DNA of 64,000 bases from Rhizobium sp. Q54 (GTDB taxonomy: Bacteria > Pseudomonadota > Alphaproteobacteria > Micropepsales > Micropepsaceae), in the NCBI GenBank assembly GCA_945860165.1, contig CAMAPL010000008.1, positions 42,061-106,060 of the forward strand. The letters are read 5' to 3'. A program made the position numbers and the translations under genes. The notes under the pieces are model-generated. The model did not search any database. It was not told the origin of the DNA and saw nothing but the letters and a program-made list of their open reading frames with translations. Shown here in pieces: positions 1 to 8,064 of this stretch (position 1 is its first letter; each line of letters begins with the position of its first letter).

Positions 1-1731
1 GAGGTCGACCGCACAATTCAGATTCTTTGCCGCCGCCAGAAGAACAATCCGCTATTCGTCGGTGATCCCGGCGTTGGCAAGACCGCCATCGCCGAAGGGC
101 TGGCGCGCAAGATCATTCGCGGCGAAGTGCCCGAAGTGCTGCGCGGTGCCGTGATCTATTCACTCGATATGGGTTCGCTGATTGCGGGCACCCGCTATCG
201 CGGCGATTTCGAGGAACGCCTCAAGACCGTGGTCAAGGAACTGGAAAGCCTGAAGGGTGCGATCCTGTTCATTGACGAGATCCACACCGTGATCGGCGCC
301 GGCGCGACCAGCGGCGGCGCGATGGATGCCTCCAACCTGCTCAAGCCCGCGCTGGCCCAAGGCGCACTGCGCTGCATCGGCTCGACCACCTATAAGGAAT
401 ATCGCCAGTATTTCGAGAAGGACCGCGCCTTGGTGCGCCGGTTCCAGAAGATCGATGTCAGCGAACCCACCATCGAGGATTCGATCAAGATCCTGATGGG
501 CATCAAGAGCTACTTCGAGAATTACCACAAGCTGCGCTACACCGCCGATGCCATCAAGGCGGCGGTGGAGCTTTCGGCCAAGTATATCAACGACCGGAAG
601 CTGCCCGACAAGGCGATCGATGTGATCGACGAACTGGGAGCCTCACAGATGCTGCTGCCGGAAAGCCGCCGCAAGAAGGTCGTCAATGTGCGCGATGTCG
701 AAGAGATTGTCGCCAAGATCGCGCGCATTCCGGCCAAGTCGGTGTCCAAGGACGATGCCGAAGCGCTCAAGACTCTGGAAGCCGACCTGGGACGCGTAGT
801 CTATGGCCAAGATGCCGCCATTCACGCGCTGGCATCGGCCATCAAGCTGGCGCGGGCCGGCTTGCGCCAGCCGGAAAAGCCCATCGGCTCGTATCTGTTC
901 TCGGGTCCCACCGGCGTCGGCAAGACCGAAGTCGCCAAGCAGCTGGCCAGCGTGCTGGGCGTGGAGTTCCTGCGCTTCGACATGAGCGAATATATGGAGC
1001 GCCACACCGTGTCGCGCCTGATTGGTGCGCCGCCGGGTTATGTCGGCTTTGACCAGGGCGGCCTTCTGACCGACGGCATCGACCAGCATCCCCATTGTGT
1101 GCTGCTGCTGGACGAAATCGAAAAGGCCCATGGCGACCTGTTCAACATCCTGTTGCAGGTGATGGACCATGGCAAGCTGACCGACCATAATGGCAAGAAG
1201 ATCGACTTCCGCAATGTGGTGATGATCATGACCACCAATGCGGGCGCTTCGGATGCCGCCAAGGACGCGATCGGCTTCGGTCGCGGCAAGCGCGAAGGCG
1301 AGGACGAGGAAGCCATCAAGAAGCTGTTCACGCCGGAATTCCGCAACCGTCTAGATTCGATCATCTCCTTCGCGCCGCTGACGCGCGCCACCATCGACAA
1401 GGTGGTGGAGAAATTCGTGCTGGAACTCGAAGCGCAGCTGGCTGACCGCGATGTCACCTTCGACCTGACGCCGGAAGCCACCCGCTGGCTGGGCGAGAAG
1501 GGCTATGACGATGCGTTCGGCGCGCGTCCGCTGGCCCGCGTCATCCAGGACAATATCAAGAAGCCGCTGGCCGACGAGATTCTATTCGGCAAGCTGAAAG
1601 AGGGCGGTACCGTGCGGGTGTTGCTGGACCGCGAAAAGGATAAGCTGGCGTTCGAGTTTATTCCCGCAGCGGAGGCCAAGCCGCGCGCGCCGCGGGCGGG
1701 CAAGAAGAAATCCGAAGACGTCGAAAAATAG
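1..1731 (+). CDS. clpA: ATP-dependent Clp protease ATP-binding subunit ClpA (5' end outside window)
   Basis: AAA+ unfoldase that feeds substrates to the ClpP peptidase in the cytoplasm. The reading frame is open from base 1, so only the C-terminal 576 residues are present; the N-domain and the start lie upstream. Both AAA modules are visible: Walker A GDPGVGKT at residues 21-28 with Walker B FIDEIH near 90, and a second Walker A GPTGVGKT near 302 with Walker B LLLDEIEK near 368. An AIGFG segment near residue 423 matches the ClpP-docking IGL/IGF loop position of ClpA, which argues for ClpA rather than ClpB. The gene ends with TAG, and the next gene follows after 10 bases. Confidence 0.95.
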   Translation, partial: EVDRTIQILCRRQKNNPLFVGDPGVGKTAIAEGLARKIIRGEVPEVLRGAVIYSLDMGSLIAGTRYRGDFEERLKTVVKELESLKGAILFIDEIHTVIGAGATSGGAMDASNLLKPALAQGALRCIGSTTYKEYRQYFEKDRALVRRFQKIDVSEPTIEDSIKILMGIKSYFENYHKLRYTADAIKAAVELSAKYINDRKLPDKAIDVIDELGASQMLLPESRRKKVVNVRDVEEIVAKIARIPAKSVSKDDAEALKTLEADLGRVVYGQDAAIHALASAIKLARAGLRQPEKPIGSYLFSGPTGVGKTEVAKQLASVLGVEFLRFDMSEYMERHTVSRLIGAPPGYVGFDQGGLLTDGIDQHPHCVLLLDEIEKAHGDLFNILLQVMDHGKLTDHNGKKIDFRNVVMIMTTNAGASDAAKDAIGFGRGKREGEDEEAIKKLFTPEFRNRLDSIISFAPLTRATIDKVVEKFVLELEAQLADRDVTFDLTPEATRWLGEKGYDDAFGARPLARVIQDNIKKPLADEILFGKLKEGGTVRVLLDREKDKLAFEFIPAAEAKPRAPRAGKKKSEDVEK

Positions 1732-1741
1732 GAGCCCCCGC

Positions 1742-2107
1742 ATGAAACTTCTTACAGGAATTACCGCGCTGGCTGTATTGGCCGCATCGCCCGCCTTTGC
1801 CCATCACGGCTGGAGCGGGCAGGAGGAGAAAATCACCGCCCTGACCGGCACGGTCGTGCAGAGTGTCAGCCTGGCCGGGCCGCATGGTGGCATGAAGATC
1901 AAGGTCGGCAACCAGGTGTGGGACATCACCCTGGCGCCGCCGTTCCGCACCAGTGGCGCTGGATTGACGGACGGTAAAATACCCGTCGGCGCCACCGTGA
2001 CGGTGCGCGGCAACCGCACCACCGAACCGGGCCATTACGAGATGAAGACCATCTATGTGAAGCACGGCAAGGACGAGTATCGCGTCTATCCTGAACGCGA
2101 TAGGTGA
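1742..2107 (+). CDS. DUF6152-type exported protein
   Basis: 121-residue protein with a clear signal peptide (residues 1-20, ending PAFA) so it probably acts in the periplasm. The predicted mature protein begins His-His-Gly-Trp-Ser, the hallmark of the DUF6152 family, followed by a beta-rich OB-like stretch. Function is unknown. It starts 10 bases after clpA, and its TGA overlaps the GTG start of the following membrane protein by four bases, so the two are probably co-translated. A mature N-terminal histidine pair could bind a metal such as copper; that is inference only. Confidence 0.8.
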   Translation: MKLLTGITALAVLAASPAFAHHGWSGQEEKITALTGTVVQSVSLAGPHGGMKIKVGNQVWDITLAPPFRTSGAGLTDGKIPVGATVTVRGNRTTEPGHYEMKTIYVKHGKDEYRVYPERDR

Positions 2108-2595
2108 GCCAGGCCCAGTTCCTTCTTTGGCTGGAAGGCTCGGGCCTGGGCCAGTTCACCCGCTCGCTGGGCGTGTGGAGCTACGGCACCATAAATTTGA
2201 TCCATATTCTGGGCATCACCGCGCTGTTCGGCTCGATTCTGCTGCTGGATCTGCGGCTGCTGGGTGCTTGGCGGCAAGTGCCGTTGGCGGTGCTGTCGGG
2301 GCCGACCACTTTCATGGCCCGCATCGGCTTTGCGCTGGCGGTGTGTTCCGGCATTCCGATGCTGTCGGTCAATGCCGGCGAATATATCGGCAACCCGTTC
2401 CTGCTGGTGAAATTCCCCGCCATCGGCCTGGCCCTGCTGAACGTCTGGCTGGTGCACCGGTCGCAGGCATGGCGCGCCCACCGGGTACGCGAACTGATGC
2501 CGCGCGAACGGCTCAGGCTGGCCCTAGGCGCAGCACTGTCGCTGACCTTCTGGCTGACCGCCATCACCGGCGGCCGTATGCTGGGGTACTGGTGA
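2104..2595 (+). CDS. DUF6644-like integral membrane protein
   Basis: 163-residue hydrophobic protein with about four membrane segments (roughly residues 27-50, 68-90, 95-118 and 138-158). The GTG start overlaps the TGA of the DUF6152 gene (GTGA), which fixes the start and indicates translational coupling. The family has no known reaction; DUF6152 and DUF6644 genes are commonly adjacent, suggesting a membrane-anchored partner of the exported protein. A conserved His in the first segment (NLIHILGI) could be a ligand, but this is not established. Confidence 0.7.
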   Translation: MSQAQFLLWLEGSGLGQFTRSLGVWSYGTINLIHILGITALFGSILLLDLRLLGAWRQVPLAVLSGPTTFMARIGFALAVCSGIPMLSVNAGEYIGNPFLLVKFPAIGLALLNVWLVHRSQAWRAHRVRELMPRERLRLALGAALSLTFWLTAITGGRMLGYW

Positions 2596-2605
2596 AGCAC
2601 TAACA

Positions 2606-2659
2606 ACCCTCTCCTTGAGGGAGGGTCGAAAAATCCAAGGGATTTTTCGGGGAGGGGCC
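2606..2659. repeat. Double stem-loop intergenic repeat between convergent genes
   Basis: Two adjacent hairpins are visible: CCCTCTCC-TTGA-GGGAGGG and GAAAAATCC-AAG-GGATTTTTC. The element lies exactly between two convergent genes and probably works as a bidirectional terminator. Repeats of this style are scattered in alphaproteobacterial genomes; no second copy was seen in this window. Confidence 0.55.
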
Positions 2660-2680
2660 AGCCGAACAAACCGACTCGAT

Positions 2681-2971
2681 CTAAAGCGGCTCGTCGTGAT
2701 GCACCACGGCAGGCGGGGCGGCGAACAGTGGGCCCAGGATGGCGCGCCATTCGGTAAAGGCCGGGCTTTCGCGGAAACCCACAGTGTGATCTTCCAGCGT
2801 GTCCCACCATATCAGCAGTAGGAAGTCTTCGGGATTTTCGATGCCTTGACGCATCTCGATTTTCTGGAAGCCTCTGGCGCTGGCGATGTGTGGCCGTGCT
2901 TTCGGGAAGGCGGCTTTGAAAGCCTCGGCCTGTCCGGGCTTCACGGTGATAAGGGCGCGTTCGAGGATCAC
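2681..2971 (-). CDS. Antibiotic biosynthesis monooxygenase (ABM) family protein
   Basis: 96-residue single-domain ferredoxin-like (dimeric alpha/beta barrel) protein with the typical ABM order: beta strand ERALITVKPG, helix with EAFKAAFP, then LLLIWWDTLEDHTVGFRESP and a terminal strand. Members range from heme-degrading to quinol monooxygenases and often have no known substrate. Its ATG overlaps the stop of the upstream HIT gene by four bases, making it the last gene of the RidA-GNAT-HIT-ABM operon. Confidence 0.75.
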   Translation of the reverse strand: MILERALITVKPGQAEAFKAAFPKARPHIASARGFQKIEMRQGIENPEDFLLLIWWDTLEDHTVGFRESPAFTEWRAILGPLFAAPPAVVHHDEPL

Positions 2972-3384
2972 AATTCACTCCTGATTTTTGCGGCGATGGG
3001 TTCAAGGATTTTGGAATCTACCATGCCCCGGCTGTGAAGTCCCATATCGACTCCGGCGCTGCGGGGGATGATGTGGAAATGGACATGGAATACGCTCTGG
3101 CCGGCGGGGGCGCCGTTCAGCTGCGCCAGCATGATGCCGGGCGCGTTCAGGCCTTTTTTCACCGCCTTGGCCACGCGCTGGGTGGTGGCGATCATCGCCG
3201 CTGCGCCCTCGGGCGACAGGTCGAGGATGTTTTCCGCCGGCTCCTTGGGGATCACCAGCACATGGCCATCGGCCTGGGGCATCACGTCCATGAAAGCCAG
3301 GGTCTTGTCGTCCTCATAGACTTTCACCGACGGAATTTCACCGCGCAGGATTTTCGCGAAGACATTGCTGCTGTCATAAGTCAT
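2968..3384 (-). CDS. HIT family nucleotide-binding protein
   Basis: 138-residue histidine-triad protein, probably a nucleoside phosphoramidase / Ap4A-type hydrolase (HinT-like). The triad HVHFHIIP is at about residues 100-107 and the N-terminal FAKILRGEIPS signature is standard. Full length for the family. It starts one base after the GNAT gene ends and overlaps the ABM gene, so all four genes should be on one transcript. Confidence 0.9.
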   Translation of the reverse strand: MTYDSSNVFAKILRGEIPSVKVYEDDKTLAFMDVMPQADGHVLVIPKEPAENILDLSPEGAAAMIATTQRVAKAVKKGLNAPGIMLAQLNGAPAGQSVFHVHFHIIPRSAGVDMGLHSRGMVDSKILEPIAAKIRSEL

Positions 3385-4518
3385 CTATTTTTCCTTTCCG
3401 CCTTTCCTGAAAGGCGCATGCGCAGCCAGTTCCGCCATATGTTCCGTCATCGCCGCGCGTTCCACGCCCAGGAAATTGTCCACCGCCTGCGCCAGTCCCT
3501 TATGCGCGATGACATGGGCGCTGTAGGTTTCCACCGGAAGATAGCCGCGCAACAGTTTATGTTCGCCTTGCGCCCCCGCCTCAACCCTTTTCAGCCCACG
3601 GGCAATGGCGAAATCGATCGCCTGATAATAGCAGGTCTCGAAATGCAGGAAGGGGACATACTCCGCCGCGCCCCAGTTGCGCCCGAACAGAACGCCTTCG
3701 CCGAACAGATTGAGGGCGCCGGCGATGGTGCGGCCATCCTTTTTCGCCATCACCAGCAAGGTCTGCTGCGACAGGCTTTGCCCCAGGCGGGAGAAGAATT
3801 CGCGGGTGAGATAGGGCGTGCCCCATTTGCGGCTGCCGGTGTCGGTGTAGAAGTCGAAGAACTGGTCCCAATGGGCCTCGGTGATATCCCCGCCCGTCAG
3901 CCAGTCGAAGGTCACGCCGGCATCGCGCACCGCGGCACGTTCCTTGCGCAGCGTCTTGCGCCGGGCGGACGACAATTCACCCAGGAACTGATCGAAAGAC
4001 GTGTAGCCCGGATTTTCCCAGTGAAACTGCTGGCCGGTGCGCAGCAGATAGCCGGCGCCTCCCGCCGCCTGCCATTCGTCTCGCGTCAGGAAGGTGACGT
4101 GCAGCGACGATGCGCCAAGCTGTTTGATCGCCCCCGCCGCCAATTTCAGGAGCGCATCCGCATTGCCCAGCAACCGCCGCCCGGTGACCGGGGTGAAAGG
4201 CACGGCGGCTTGCAGCTTGGGATAATAATCGCCGCCCGCGCGCTCCAGCGCTTCGGCCCAGGCATGGTCGAAGACATACTCGCCATAGGAATGGCTTTTC
4301 AGGTACATCGGCATCAAGCCGTCTTCCATCAGTAGATGGGCGGGCTGCCAGCCTGTCTTGGCGCAGGCGGAGCCGGATTCTTCCAGCGCCGCGAAAAACG
4401 CATAAGTCGTGAAGGGGTGCGGATCGGCGACACAAGACGGATTGGCCAGCGCGTTCCAGCGCGCCGCGCCGATTTCCGCCGCGCTGGTCACCAGCTTTGC
4501 CGAATCCCTGACAGTCAC
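3385..4518 (-). CDS. GNAT-type acyltransferase of the peptidogalycan (DUF482) family
   Basis: 377-residue protein of the PF04339 family (FemAB/GNAT-like fold), with characteristic stretches HPFTTYAFFAALEESGS near residue 33, GRRLLGN in the middle and the C-terminal half with LFGRNWGA and FETCYYQAIDFAI. The family is annotated as peptidogalycan biosynthesis/recognition, but the actual acceptor is not known. The ATG overlaps the RidA stop by four bases. Confidence 0.8.
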   Translation of the reverse strand: MTVRDSAKLVTSAAEIGAARWNALANPSCVADPHPFTTYAFFAALEESGSACAKTGWQPAHLLMEDGLMPMYLKSHSYGEYVFDHAWAEALERAGGDYYPKLQAAVPFTPVTGRRLLGNADALLKLAAGAIKQLGASSLHVTFLTRDEWQAAGGAGYLLRTGQQFHWENPGYTSFDQFLGELSSARRKTLRKERAAVRDAGVTFDWLTGGDITEAHWDQFFDFYTDTGSRKWGTPYLTREFFSRLGQSLSQQTLLVMAKKDGRTIAGALNLFGEGVLFGRNWGAAEYVPFLHFETCYYQAIDFAIARGLKRVEAGAQGEHKLLRGYLPVETYSAHVIAHKGLAQAVDNFLGVERAAMTEHMAELAAHAPFRKGGKEK

Positions 4519-4976
4519 TTGATCTCGAAGATCGCGTCCACTTCCACCGCGACACCTCGAGGCAGTGAGCCCACGCCGATGGCGGCGCGCGCATGCTTGC
4601 CGGCATCGCCGAACACCGCGGCAAACAGGTCAGAGGCGACGTTGGCCACTTCGGGATGCTGGGTGTAATCCGGCGTGGCATTGACGAAGACGCCGACGCG
4701 CACGCATTTCACCACCCGGTCGAGGTCGCCGATCGCGGCCTTGAGCTGCGCCAGAACATTGATGGCGCAAAGTTGCGCCGCCGCTTGGCCCGCTTCCATC
4801 GGCACGTCCACGCCCAGCTTGCCGACATATTTTATCGCACCGTCGGCAATGGGAATCTGCCCGGAAACGAACACCAGATTGCCGGTGATGGTGCAGGGTA
4901 CATAAGAGGCAACCGGTAGCGGCGCGGTGGGCAGGGTGACGCCAAGTTCTTTCAGGCGGGCTTCGATGACGGACAT
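4515..4976 (-). CDS. RidA family protein
   Basis: 153-residue RidA/YjgF/UK114-family protein; such proteins form trimers and many deaminate reactive enamine/imine intermediates made by PLP enzymes. Family signatures are LVFVSGQIP near residue 34, the DRVVKCVRVGVFVN strand, and the C-terminal LPRGVAVEVDAIFE. This is the longer RidA subgroup with an N-terminal helix (IEARLKELG). It is the first gene of the minus-strand operon, 42 bases after dinB. Confidence 0.88.
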   Translation of the reverse strand: MSVIEARLKELGVTLPTAPLPVASYVPCTITGNLVFVSGQIPIADGAIKYVGKLGVDVPMEAGQAAAQLCAINVLAQLKAAIGDLDRVVKCVRVGVFVNATPDYTQHPEVANVASDLFAAVFGDAGKHARAAIGVGSLPRGVAVEVDAIFEIK

Positions 4977-5018
4977 GTCTTGATCCTGGGAAGTCGGTTG
5001 GAAGATGGAAACTCTATC

Positions 5019-6305
5019 TCAGGCGCGTGGCTTTTTGAAGGAACGGCCTTTACCGACGGCTTCACCGCCGAATTTCGCCCGGATCTTGTCCATGGCGCGT
5101 TCGGCGGCGGCACGCTTGTCGCCTTCGGTATCGATCAGGCTGGCGGGGTCGGCGCCCAGGGCAGGCGCAAGATTGGACAGCCCGACGCCCAGCAGGCGAA
5201 AGCGGGTGCCGTCAGCCTCGCGCTTCAGGGCGGCGAGGGCGGTGCGGAAGATGCGGTCGGCCAGCTGGGTGGGAGCCTCCAGCGAGGCGCTGCGGGTTCT
5301 GAGGCGGAAATCGGAGGTCTTCAGTTTCAGCACAATGGTCTTACCCGCCAGGCCATGGGACTTGGCGCGGGCGCTGACCCGCTCGGCTTGTCGCCACAGC
5401 ACGCTTTCCAGATCGGCCAGGCGCGACAGGTCGGTGTTGAAGGTGGTCTCCGACGAGATGGTTTTCATCTCGCCGCCGGGGTCGACGCGGCGGGAATCCT
5501 CGGCATTGGCCATGCGGTGCAGCCACAGTCCGGTGGCGCCATAGCGCCGCACCAGCTCCCGCGGATCGGCATCCTGCAGCTGGCCGACCAGGGTGATTCC
5601 GTCGCGCTCCAGCTGTCCCTGCATGACCTTCCCGGCTCCGCGCATAATGCCGATCTTTTTGTCGCGCAAAAAACTTTTGGCTTCCGCCATGCCGATCACA
5701 GCGAAGCCGCGCGGCTTGTCCAGTTCGCTGGCCAGCTTGGCAAGGAATTTGTTGCCCGACAGGCCGACGGATACGGTGATGGCGATTTCCCGCTCGATCT
5801 TTGCGGCCAGTGCCGCCATGGTCTGGGCCGGGGCGCGATGATGGATGCGCTGGGTGCCCGACAGGTCGAGAAAAGCCTCGTCCAGCGACAGCGGCTCCAC
5901 CAGCGGCGTCAGTGCTTCCATCATCGTGCGTATCTGTCGCGCCACTGCTGAATAATGGGCGTGCCTTGGCTTGAGGATCACCGCCTTGGGGCAGAGCCGC
6001 CTAGCCTGGAACATCGGCATGGCGGAGCGCACGCCATAGGTACGGGCGATGTAGCAGCAGGTCGAGACCACGCCGCGCGTCTCGCCGCCCACGATCACCG
6101 GCTTGTTTTTCAAGGAAGGATCGTCCCGCTTCTCGATGGCGGCGTAAAAGGCATCGCAGTCCATATGCGCGATGGTCAGCGTGCCCAGTTCAGGATGGGC
6201 CAGAATGCGGGTAGAGCCGCAGGCCGGGCAGGGCGCATCTGCCTTCGCGTCCGAAAGGCAGTCACGGCAGAAGGCCGGCCAGGATTCTATTCCAGCCATA
6301 GCCAT
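5019..6305 (-). CDS. dinB: DNA polymerase IV with N-terminal zinc-ribbon
   Basis: Y-family translesion polymerase, about 428 residues from the ATG at 6305. Catalytic motifs are AHMDCDAFYA (Asp49) and PLSLDEAFLDLSG; the finger YIARTYGVRSAMPMF is conserved, and a little-finger domain follows. Before the palm lies a CxxC...CxxC motif (Cys13, 16, 26, 29), the zinc-ribbon extension seen in many alphaproteobacterial DinB proteins. The frame stays open upstream to 6452 but would overlap the ROK gene and gives low-complexity Arg-rich sequence, so 6305 (or the ATG at 6299) is preferred; no strong ribosome-binding site helps. Confidence 0.92.
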   Translation of the reverse strand: MAMAGIESWPAFCRDCLSDAKADAPCPACGSTRILAHPELGTLTIAHMDCDAFYAAIEKRDDPSLKNKPVIVGGETRGVVSTCCYIARTYGVRSAMPMFQARRLCPKAVILKPRHAHYSAVARQIRTMMEALTPLVEPLSLDEAFLDLSGTQRIHHRAPAQTMAALAAKIEREIAITVSVGLSGNKFLAKLASELDKPRGFAVIGMAEAKSFLRDKKIGIMRGAGKVMQGQLERDGITLVGQLQDADPRELVRRYGATGLWLHRMANAEDSRRVDPGGEMKTISSETTFNTDLSRLADLESVLWRQAERVSARAKSHGLAGKTIVLKLKTSDFRLRTRSASLEAPTQLADRIFRTALAALKREADGTRFRLLGVGLSNLAPALGADPASLIDTEGDKRAAAERAMDKIRAKFGGEAVGKGRSFKKPRA

Positions 6306-6393
6306 GCCGCGCCGCGAACGCCAAGAGCGTCGGCGAGAGCCGGAGCGACCAAAAAAGCCGTGCGGCGTTCCCCTTGCAAGAAGTGATGGATTT

Positions 6394-7299
6394 TCATGGT
6401 GTAACGTCTGGCCAAAGCCACGCGGCTCCGCGAACGCCGCTCGAATCTCCATGCACGTTCTTCACGATCCGAGGCGGCGTCTCCAAAGTGAAAGCGTATT
6501 TTTCCACCAGCGGTGGCAGGTCGCTATACAGCCGCGCGATGTTAGACAGCCCGCCGCCCATCACGATCACATCGGGGTCGAGGATATTGACCACCGTGGC
6601 CAGGCTGCGGGCCAGCCGGTCGACCAGCCGATCCATTGCGGCACGTTCCTGCGCGCCGTCGGACGCGGCAATCTGTTCCGAACGTAACGCACGACCGGTC
6701 ACACGTTTGAAGTCTTCCGCGAGTGCCGGGCCGCTGCACCAGCTTTCCAGACAGCCGTGCTTGCCGCAGTAGCAGGACGGCGCGTTCGTCACTTCTTCGA
6801 ACGTGGGCGCGGGCAGGGGGATGTGGCCCCATTCGCCGCACACGCCATGCGCCCCGCCCAGAACCTTGCCGTCCACCACCACGCCGCCGCCCACGCCGGT
6901 GCCCGCAATGACGCCGAACACAACGGACGCGCCCGCGCCCGCGCCATCGCTGGCCTCGGACAGAGCGAAACAATTGGCGTCATTGGCCAGGCGCAGCGGA
7001 CGGCCCAGCGCCGTTTCCAGGTCCCGGCGAAAGGGCCGGCCGATCAGCCAGGTCGAATTGGCGTTCTTGATAATGCCCTGCGTGGTTTCGCAGCCGGGGA
7101 TGGCCAGGCCGATGCTGCCCTTTATGCTGCCTTTGCCGCCGGTGTTGCTGTCGGCGTCCCGCACCAGTTCGCCCAGGGCGCTGATGGTGCCGTCATAATC
7201 ACGTACCGTCGCTATGCGCTTGCGCCAGCGCTCCACGCCGCCGGGCGCCAGCGCCAGGATCTCGGTCTTGGTCCCGCCAAGGTCGATTCCAAAGCGCAT
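6394..7299 (-). CDS. ROK family sugar kinase
   Basis: 301-residue ROK protein, probably a cytoplasmic hexose or N-acetylhexosamine kinase. The ATP-binding loop FGIDLGGTKTE is at the N terminus, NDANCFALSEA and GTGVGGG mark the active-site region, and the ROK zinc site CYCGKHGCLES is intact. The start at 7299 matches the first family motif and overlaps the stop of the DUF3572 gene by one base (TGATG); a longer frame to 7380 was not used. E. coli NagK is the closest characterised relative by eye, but the substrate cannot be fixed. Confidence 0.88.
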   Translation of the reverse strand: MRFGIDLGGTKTEILALAPGGVERWRKRIATVRDYDGTISALGELVRDADSNTGGKGSIKGSIGLAIPGCETTQGIIKNANSTWLIGRPFRRDLETALGRPLRLANDANCFALSEASDGAGAGASVVFGVIAGTGVGGGVVVDGKVLGGAHGVCGEWGHIPLPAPTFEEVTNAPSCYCGKHGCLESWCSGPALAEDFKRVTGRALRSEQIAASDGAQERAAMDRLVDRLARSLATVVNILDPDVIVMGGGLSNIARLYSDLPPLVEKYAFTLETPPRIVKNVHGDSSGVRGAAWLWPDVTP

Positions 7300-7592
7300 C
7301 AGATTTCCCGCAATTCCTGCTGGCCGAAGGCGTGGCGCGCCCGATGCACATTCTTGGGTTCCACCGATGCGCTTTCGCAAAATCCCAGCAGCAGGTCCTC
7401 ATGCGCTAGTAGGAAGTCCAAAACGGCTATGGCCATTTCCCGACTGCCGGCGCCATCGCGCAGATCGCTGGCCTCGATCCCGGACTGGCTGAGGAACCGC
7501 TGGAGGCCATCTTTTTGCCCCGCCAGCCAGCCAAGGGCTTCTAAAGCCAGGATTTCCGCGTTTTCAGGGGTCATGGAGCTTTGCATCGTCAA
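7299..7592 (-). CDS. DUF3572 family protein
   Basis: Small (up to 97 residues) mostly helical protein with the DUF3572 pattern: AEILALEALGWLAG, then RFLSQSGI, and a conserved VLDFLLAHEDLLLGFCE block. No catalytic residues are evident. An internal ATG (7574) is an equally good start. It is translationally coupled to the ROK kinase and divergent from divK. DUF3572 genes are commonly found beside divK in alphaproteobacteria, so the placement is ordinary. Confidence 0.8.
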   Translation of the reverse strand: MTMQSSMTPENAEILALEALGWLAGQKDGLQRFLSQSGIEASDLRDGAGSREMAIAVLDFLLAHEDLLLGFCESASVEPKNVHRARHAFGQQELREI

Positions 7593-7686
7593 GGGAGCGT
7601 TAAGAGATAATCCCTAATACTGGTCAAAACAGCCAGAGCTCCTTTTGGGTGCTGGGAGTGGCGGTATGCCGCCAGAGAAGCAAGTC

Positions 7687-8061
7687 ATGGACGCGAAAAC
7701 CAAGACGGTCCTGATAGTGGAGGACAATGAGCTGAATATGAAGCTCTTCCACGACCTGCTCGACGCCCATGGCTACAAGATTCTGCAGACCAAGGATGGC
7801 ATGGAAGCGCTGGGCATCGCGCGCGAACATCATCCCGACCTGATCCTGATGGACATCCAGCTGCCGGAAGTCTCCGGCCTGGAAGTTACCAAATGGCTCA
7901 AGGAAGACGATTCACTCAAGCACATCCCCGTCGTTGCCGTCACCGCTTTTGCCATGAAGGGCGACGAGGAAGTCATCCGTCAGGGTGGCTGCGAGGCCTA
8001 TATCTCCGAACCTATTTCGGTGACCAGCTTCCTGGAAACCGTGCGGCGCTTCATCGGCTAA
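7687..8061 (+). CDS. divK: Single-domain response regulator DivK (conserved lysine replaced by Glu)
   Basis: 124-residue stand-alone receiver closely matching Caulobacter DivK, which relays polarity signals from the DivJ/PleC kinases to DivL and PleD. The acidic pocket EDN (about 12-14), phospho-acceptor Asp56 in LMDIQLP and Thr86 in [11 protein letters not shown] are intact. The lysine that follows (AYISKPIS in DivK proteins) reads Glu here: codon GAA at 8008-8010, giving AYISEPIS. That residue normally contacts the phosphoryl group, so a real change would be expected to alter signalling. The start at 7687 fits family length; the frame is open to 7645. Confidence 0.93.
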   Translation: MDAKTKTVLIVEDNELNMKLFHDLLDAHGYKILQTKDGMEALGIAREHHPDLILMDIQLPEVSGLEVTKWLKEDDSLKHIPVVAVTAFAMKGDEEVIRQGGCEAYISEPISVTSFLETVRRFIG

Positions 8062-8064
8062 GCC

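Noticed and set aside
3034..4335. Long plus-strand open frame of 433 codons
   Set aside because: It is antisense to the HIT and GNAT genes, which have clear family motifs; high GC content makes such long shadow frames common.
7594..7620. TTAA-like bases between DUF3572 and divK as a CtrA box
   Set aside because: The TTAA-N7-TTAA spacing is not met.
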